A DNA stretch of 7,121 bases from an uncultured Actinomycetes bacterium. GTDB taxonomy: Bacteria > Actinomycetota > Actinomycetes > Nanopelagicales > Nanopelagicaceae. Below are positions 5,827-7,121 of the stretch, in pieces; position 1 is the stretch's first letter; the number at the start of each line of letters is the position of its first letter. The translations under genes were made by a program, and so were the position numbers. Under the pieces are notes generated by a model. It had not been told where the DNA came from. It worked only from the letters and a program-made list of their open reading frames with translations, and ran no database searches. The stretch lies in contig CAILBF010000112.1 in NCBI GenBank assembly GCA_903832395.1, positions 1 through 7,121 of the forward strand, given 5' to 3'.

Positions 5827-6231
5827 TCACCACACATAGGCGAGAACTTCTCCGCCTACGCCTTGCTTGTTGGCTTGCTTATCAGTCAGCAATCCAGATG
5901 AGGTTGAAATGATTGCAACGCCTAGTCCACCAAGAACTTTTGGTAGAGCTGTCGACTTTGCGTAAACGCGAAGTCCTGGCTTGCTTACTCGGCGTAAACC
6001 AGCGATTGAACGCTCACGGTTTGCACCAAACTTAAGGTCAAGAACTAAGTTCTTACCTACTCCGTTTTCTGCTTCGTCAACGCGATATGTAGCGATGTAT
6101 CCCTCTTGCTGAAGGATCGCTGCAATTCGTACCTTGACCGATGAAGACGGCATTGAAACCGAATCATGGTAGGCAGAGTTCGCATTGCGCAGACGTGTCA
6201 ACATGTCTGCGATCGGGTCTGTCATTGTCAT
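5827..6231 (-). CDS. rpsH: 30S ribosomal protein S8
   Basis: S8 binds helix 21 of 16S rRNA in the central domain and is a primary assembly protein; in E. coli it also represses the spc operon by binding its mRNA. The 134-residue product starts MTMTDPIADMLTRLRNANSA and has RVSKPGLRVYAK (81-92). Its C-terminal domain carries the signature GLGVAIISTSSGLLTDKQA (102-120), ending GGEVLAYVW. ATG at 6231 is preferred over the in-frame ATG two codons later because MTMTDPI is the usual actinobacterial beginning. GAGG also lies 6 bases upstream of it. It is separated from rpsZ by an atypically long 114-base gap. Confidence 0.98.
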   Translation of the reverse strand: MTMTDPIADMLTRLRNANSAYHDSVSMPSSSVKVRIAAILQQEGYIATYRVDEAENGVGKNLVLDLKFGANRERSIAGLRRVSKPGLRVYAKSTALPKVLGGLGVAIISTSSGLLTDKQANKQGVGGEVLAYVW

Positions 6232-6345
6232 ACGTGGCCTCGTGGCCTTTCTCGAACTGGTTTCCTTGTCGGACCTATTTCGTTGTAGTTAGTTGGATGG
6301 TACATAAAGTTTTAGTAGTGAAAATTGTGCTGCAGGACAGCGGGT
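6232..6345 (-). promoter_or_regulatory. rpsZ-rpsH intergenic region, possible rpsH leader
   Basis: This 114-base spacer interrupts an otherwise gapless run of genes. Near the rpsH start the minus strand reads GGCC-ACGA-GGCC (6236-6247), a 4-bp stem whose right arm includes part of the GAGG ribosome-binding site. This region also carries a short tandem repeat of GTGGCC on the plus strand (6235-6239 and 6243-6247 cores). The rest is an AT-rich stretch with no clear promoter, terminator or open frame. Weak sequestration of the rpsH ribosome-binding site is possible. S8 autoregulation is known in E. coli at a different position (rplE), so a feedback role here is only a hypothesis. Confidence 0.3.
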
Positions 6346-6531
6346 TTACCAGGATGCTTTCGTGATGCCAGGAAGTTCTCCACGGTGCGCCATTTCACGG
6401 AAGCACACGCGACAAATTCCAAACTTTTGGTAGACAGCGTGTGGACGACCACAACGGCTGCAACGGGTATAGCCGCGAACCTTGAACTTTGGCTTGCGTG
6501 CTGCCTTGACGATTAGTGATGTCTTTGCCAT
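6346..6531 (-). CDS. rpsZ: 30S ribosomal protein S14 type Z (zinc form)
   Basis: S14 lies in the 30S head near S3 and S10 and is needed for late head assembly. This is the short zinc-binding form (61 residues), also annotated as rpsN. It has the basic N-terminus MAKTSLIVKAARKPKFKVRG, zinc ligands Cys24, Cys27, Cys40 and Cys43 (YTRCSRCGRP and GICRVCFRE), and the C-terminal AHRGELPGITKASW. All four cysteines are intact. ATG at 6531 follows the rplE stop by 3 bases and uses an AGGGAGG ribosome-binding site encoded in the end of rplE. The long zinc-free paralogue, when present in actinobacteria, is usually encoded elsewhere and is not in this window. Confidence 0.98.
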   Translation of the reverse strand: MAKTSLIVKAARKPKFKVRGYTRCSRCGRPHAVYQKFGICRVCFREMAHRGELPGITKASW

Positions 6532-6534
6532 CTC

Positions 6535-7092
6535 TTATGCCTCCCTGAATGGAAAACCAAGGGCTTTTAATAGCGCATGGCCTTCTGCATCGTTCTTAGC
6601 TGTAGTAACGAAAGTGATATCCATTCCGCGTGGACGATCGATCTTGTCCTGCTCGATTTCTGGGAACACAACCTGCTCGGTTAAACCGAATGTGTAGTTT
6701 CCTTTTCCATCAAACTGCTTTGGTGATAAACCACGGAAGTCACGGATACGAGGAAGTGATATTGAAAGTAAGCGATCTGCAAACTCCCACATACGATCTC
6801 CACGCATAGTTACGTGTGCGCCAATTGGCTGACCCTCACGAAGCTTGAACTGTGCAATTGATTTACGTGACTTAGTTACTTGTGGCTTTTGGCCAGTGAT
6901 AGTTGCTAAGTCGCGGATCGCACCTTCAATAAGCTTTGAATCACGGGCAGCATCGCCAACACCCATATTGACCACAATCTTGGTCAAGTTTGGAATCTGC
7001 ATAACGTTCTTGTATCCGAATTGGGTTTTAAGTGCAGGAGCAATTGCGCTCTTGTACTTAGCCTTAAGACGTACGTCTAAGTCCGTTGACAT
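6535..7092 (-). CDS. rplE: 50S ribosomal protein L5
   Basis: L5 binds 5S rRNA and contacts S13 and the P-site tRNA from the central protuberance. The 185-residue product has the L5 signature MQIPNLTKIVVNMGVGDA (31-48), then GQKPQVTKSRKSIAQFKLRE (67-86), and GAHVTMRGDRMWEFADRL (92-109). The C-terminal portion contains FRGLSPKQFDGKGNYTFGLT (119-138) and RGMDITFVTTAKNDAEGHAL (155-174). It ends LGFPFREA. ATG at 7092 overlaps the rplX stop as TAATG and has AAGGA 6-7 bases upstream within rplX. Its 3' end contains the rpsZ ribosome-binding site. Identity is very secure. Confidence 0.98.
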   Translation of the reverse strand: MSTDLDVRLKAKYKSAIAPALKTQFGYKNVMQIPNLTKIVVNMGVGDAARDSKLIEGAIRDLATITGQKPQVTKSRKSIAQFKLREGQPIGAHVTMRGDRMWEFADRLLSISLPRIRDFRGLSPKQFDGKGNYTFGLTEQVVFPEIEQDKIDRPRGMDITFVTTAKNDAEGHALLKALGFPFREA

Positions 7093-7121
7093 TAGATGTC
7101 CTTTCCGGTGCGACGTGAGAT
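7092..7121 (-). CDS. rplX: 50S ribosomal protein L24, last 9 codons (5' part outside window)
   Basis: The minus strand from the window edge reads ISRRTGKDI followed by TAA. It ends exactly at the rplE start as TAATG. The residues match the usual C-terminal tail of actinobacterial L24 ((I/V)SR(K/R)TGKDI), and rplX is the normal neighbour upstream of rplE in the spc operon. L24 initiates 50S assembly. Only the extreme C-terminus is visible, so nothing can be said of its start. Confidence 0.85.
   Translation of the reverse strand: MSRRTGKDI

Noticed and set aside
1..7121. A novel defence, mobile or biosynthetic system
   Set aside because: Every long open frame with coding character is a recognised housekeeping gene, and no repeat arrays, integrase, transposase or unknown genes were found.

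Overview
The window is one continuous, minus-strand block of translation and secretion housekeeping genes: the distal part of the spc ribosomal-protein operon running into the head of the alpha operon. In transcription order (right to left) it reads rplX (last 9 codons) - rplE - rpsZ (S14 type Z) - rpsH - rplF - rplR - rpsE - rpmD - rplO - secY - adk - map - infA - rpmJ - rpsM (first 97 codons, cut by the left edge). No plus-strand gene, tRNA, rRNA, mobile element, CRISPR array or prophage signal was found. Nothing here supports a previously undescribed system; the points worth a second look concern start codons, leader RNA structure and one protein variant.

Organism: the order secY-adk-map-infA-rpmJ-rpsM and the protein sequences (S8 beginning MTMTDPIADMLTRLRN, a 61-residue zinc S14 ending in ITKASW, the EASKGKTAGRG stretch of L15, an S5 with a charged N-terminal extension, L24 ending RRTGKDI) point to an actinobacterium. 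Base composition is moderate to AT-rich, with many A/T-ending codons (GCA, ACT, CTT, GAA), unlike the high-GC soil actinomycetes. A small-genome aquatic actinobacterium (for example the freshwater acI/Nanopelagicales group) is a reasonable inference, not proven from this window.

Layout: the right two thirds (about 2332-7121) is extremely compact. Five junctions (rplX/rplE, rplF/rplR, rplR/rpsE, rpsE/rpmD, secY/adk) share the stop-start sequence TAATG with a one-base overlap, and most other gaps are 2-25 bases. Compactness is broken at three places: 114 bases between rpsZ and rpsH, 129 bases between map and infA, and 106 bases between rpmJ and rpsM. These three gaps hold the only potential leader or regulatory RNA in the window; two contain clear inverted repeats.

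Working together: L24, L5, S14, S8, L6, L18, S5, L30, L15, L36 and S13 are ribosomal subunits. SecY is the membrane channel used by ribosomes translating membrane and exported proteins. Map removes the initiator methionine from nascent chains, IF-1 assists initiation on the 30S subunit, and adenylate kinase balances adenine nucleotides for this energy-costly programme. The genes beyond the left edge are expected, from the usual actinobacterial order, to be rpsK, rpsD, rpoA and rplQ; those beyond the right edge, rplN and rpsQ.
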